A stretch of DNA of 64,000 nt from Pratylenchus scribneri (lineage: Eukaryota > Nematoda > Chromadorea > Rhabditida > Pratylenchidae): contig JAQSEB010000048.1 in assembly GCA_030063045.1 (NCBI GenBank), positions 806,001 to 870,000 of the forward strand. Reading direction: 5' to 3'. Position 1 is the stretch's first letter; each line of letters begins with the position of its first letter. Below are positions 63,517 to 64,000 of the stretch, piece after piece. The position numbers and the translations under genes were made by a program. The notes under the pieces were generated by a model. The model worked only from the letters and a program-made list of their open reading frames with translations, made no database searches and was not told where the DNA came from.

Positions 63517-64000
63517 TATACTGTAACCGCCTTAAGACGTCTACTGTAACCGCCTTAAGACGACTACTGTAACCGCCTTAAGACGTCTACTGTAACCGCC
63601 TTAAGACGTCTACTGTAACCGCCTTAAGATGTCTACTGTAACCGCCTTAAGACGTCTACTGTAACCGCCTTAAGACGTCTACTGTAACCGCCTTAAGACA
63701 TCTACTGTAACCGCCTTAAGACGTCTACTGTAACCGCCTTAAGACGTCTACTGTAACCGCCTTAAAACGTCTACCGTAACCGCCTTAAGACGTCTACTGT
63801 AACCGCCTTAAGACGTCTACTGTAAGCGCCTTAAGACGTCTACTGTAACCGCCTTAAGACGTCTACTGTAACCGCCTTAAGACGTCTACTATAACCGCCT
63901 TAAGACGTCTACTGTAACCGCCTTAAGATGTCTACTGTAACCGTCTTAAGACGTCTACTGTAACCGCCTTAAGACGTCTACTGTAACCGCCTTAAGACGT
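63517..64000. repeat. Satellite 3 (23-bp repeat), block 4, runs off the window
   Basis: At least 21 copies continue to the last base. The start matches block 3 unit for unit (CGACTACTG in the third unit, AGATGTCT a few units later), then the order of variants diverges. The true length of the array is unknown. Confidence 0.95.

Noticed and set aside
60151..64000. CRISPR array
   Set aside because: The 23-bp units are contiguous with no variable spacers, and the context is eukaryotic. The 553-bp spacers are copies of one another.
60851..64000. Canonical telomere
   Set aside because: The unit is 23 bp and contains no TTAGGC. The strand running to the window end is the C-richer one, opposite to what a right-hand telomere would show.

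Overview
This window is eukaryotic, very AT-rich and almost entirely repetitive. The one substantial gene has the shape of a nematode serpentine chemoreceptor: seven exons, introns as short as 44 bp, TTTCAG-type acceptors and an Srt-like transmembrane pattern. The source is therefore most likely a nematode. I cannot fix the genus from sequence alone.

Layout. (1) 1-34,918 is a tandem satellite of about 167-168 bp monomers in two interleaved types. Seven copies of a 749-bp GC-richer composite insert sit at the same place in the monomer with the same 4-bp flanking duplication (GTCT). One insertion was evidently carried along by higher-order-repeat amplification, with spacings of 4597, 4596, 2925, 2089, 3421 and 4764 bp, i.e. 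about 23, 23, 13, 8, 16 and 24 monomers plus the insert. The right edge of the array (about 33.5-34.9 kb) is visibly decayed. (2) 34,919-48,046 is a second, unrelated satellite of 64-bp monomers, joined to the first with no unique DNA between them. Every standard monomer carries the hairpin GCGG-ATG-CCGC. (3) 48,047-60,150 is a gene-bearing island. It holds a tandem duplication of roughly 4 kb (48,223-52,675 and 52,676-56,548), a non-autonomous hAT-like element (48,843-49,665), a complete Srt-like receptor gene (56,233-59,983, about 433 codons) and a two-exon chimeric gene (52,360-52,832) made at the duplication junction. (4) 60,151-64,000 is a third satellite: 23-bp repeats in blocks, separated by a recurrent 552-553-bp spacer, still running at the window edge.

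How the parts relate. The tandem duplication started in the last exon of an upstream receptor-like gene and ended in intron 1 of the Srt-like gene. The left copy therefore places exon 1 of the Srt-like gene just before the terminal exon of the other gene. The junction is open in frame with plausible splice sites and predicts a 124-residue protein with one membrane segment. The upstream receptor survives only as its last exon at 48.1-48.4 kb, next to the 64-bp satellite.

Most open reading frames in the satellites are repeat artefacts. The reading frames in the 749-bp insert come from tRNA-like sequence and are not proposed as genes. No rRNA genes, intact tRNA genes, CRISPR arrays or prokaryotic features were seen.
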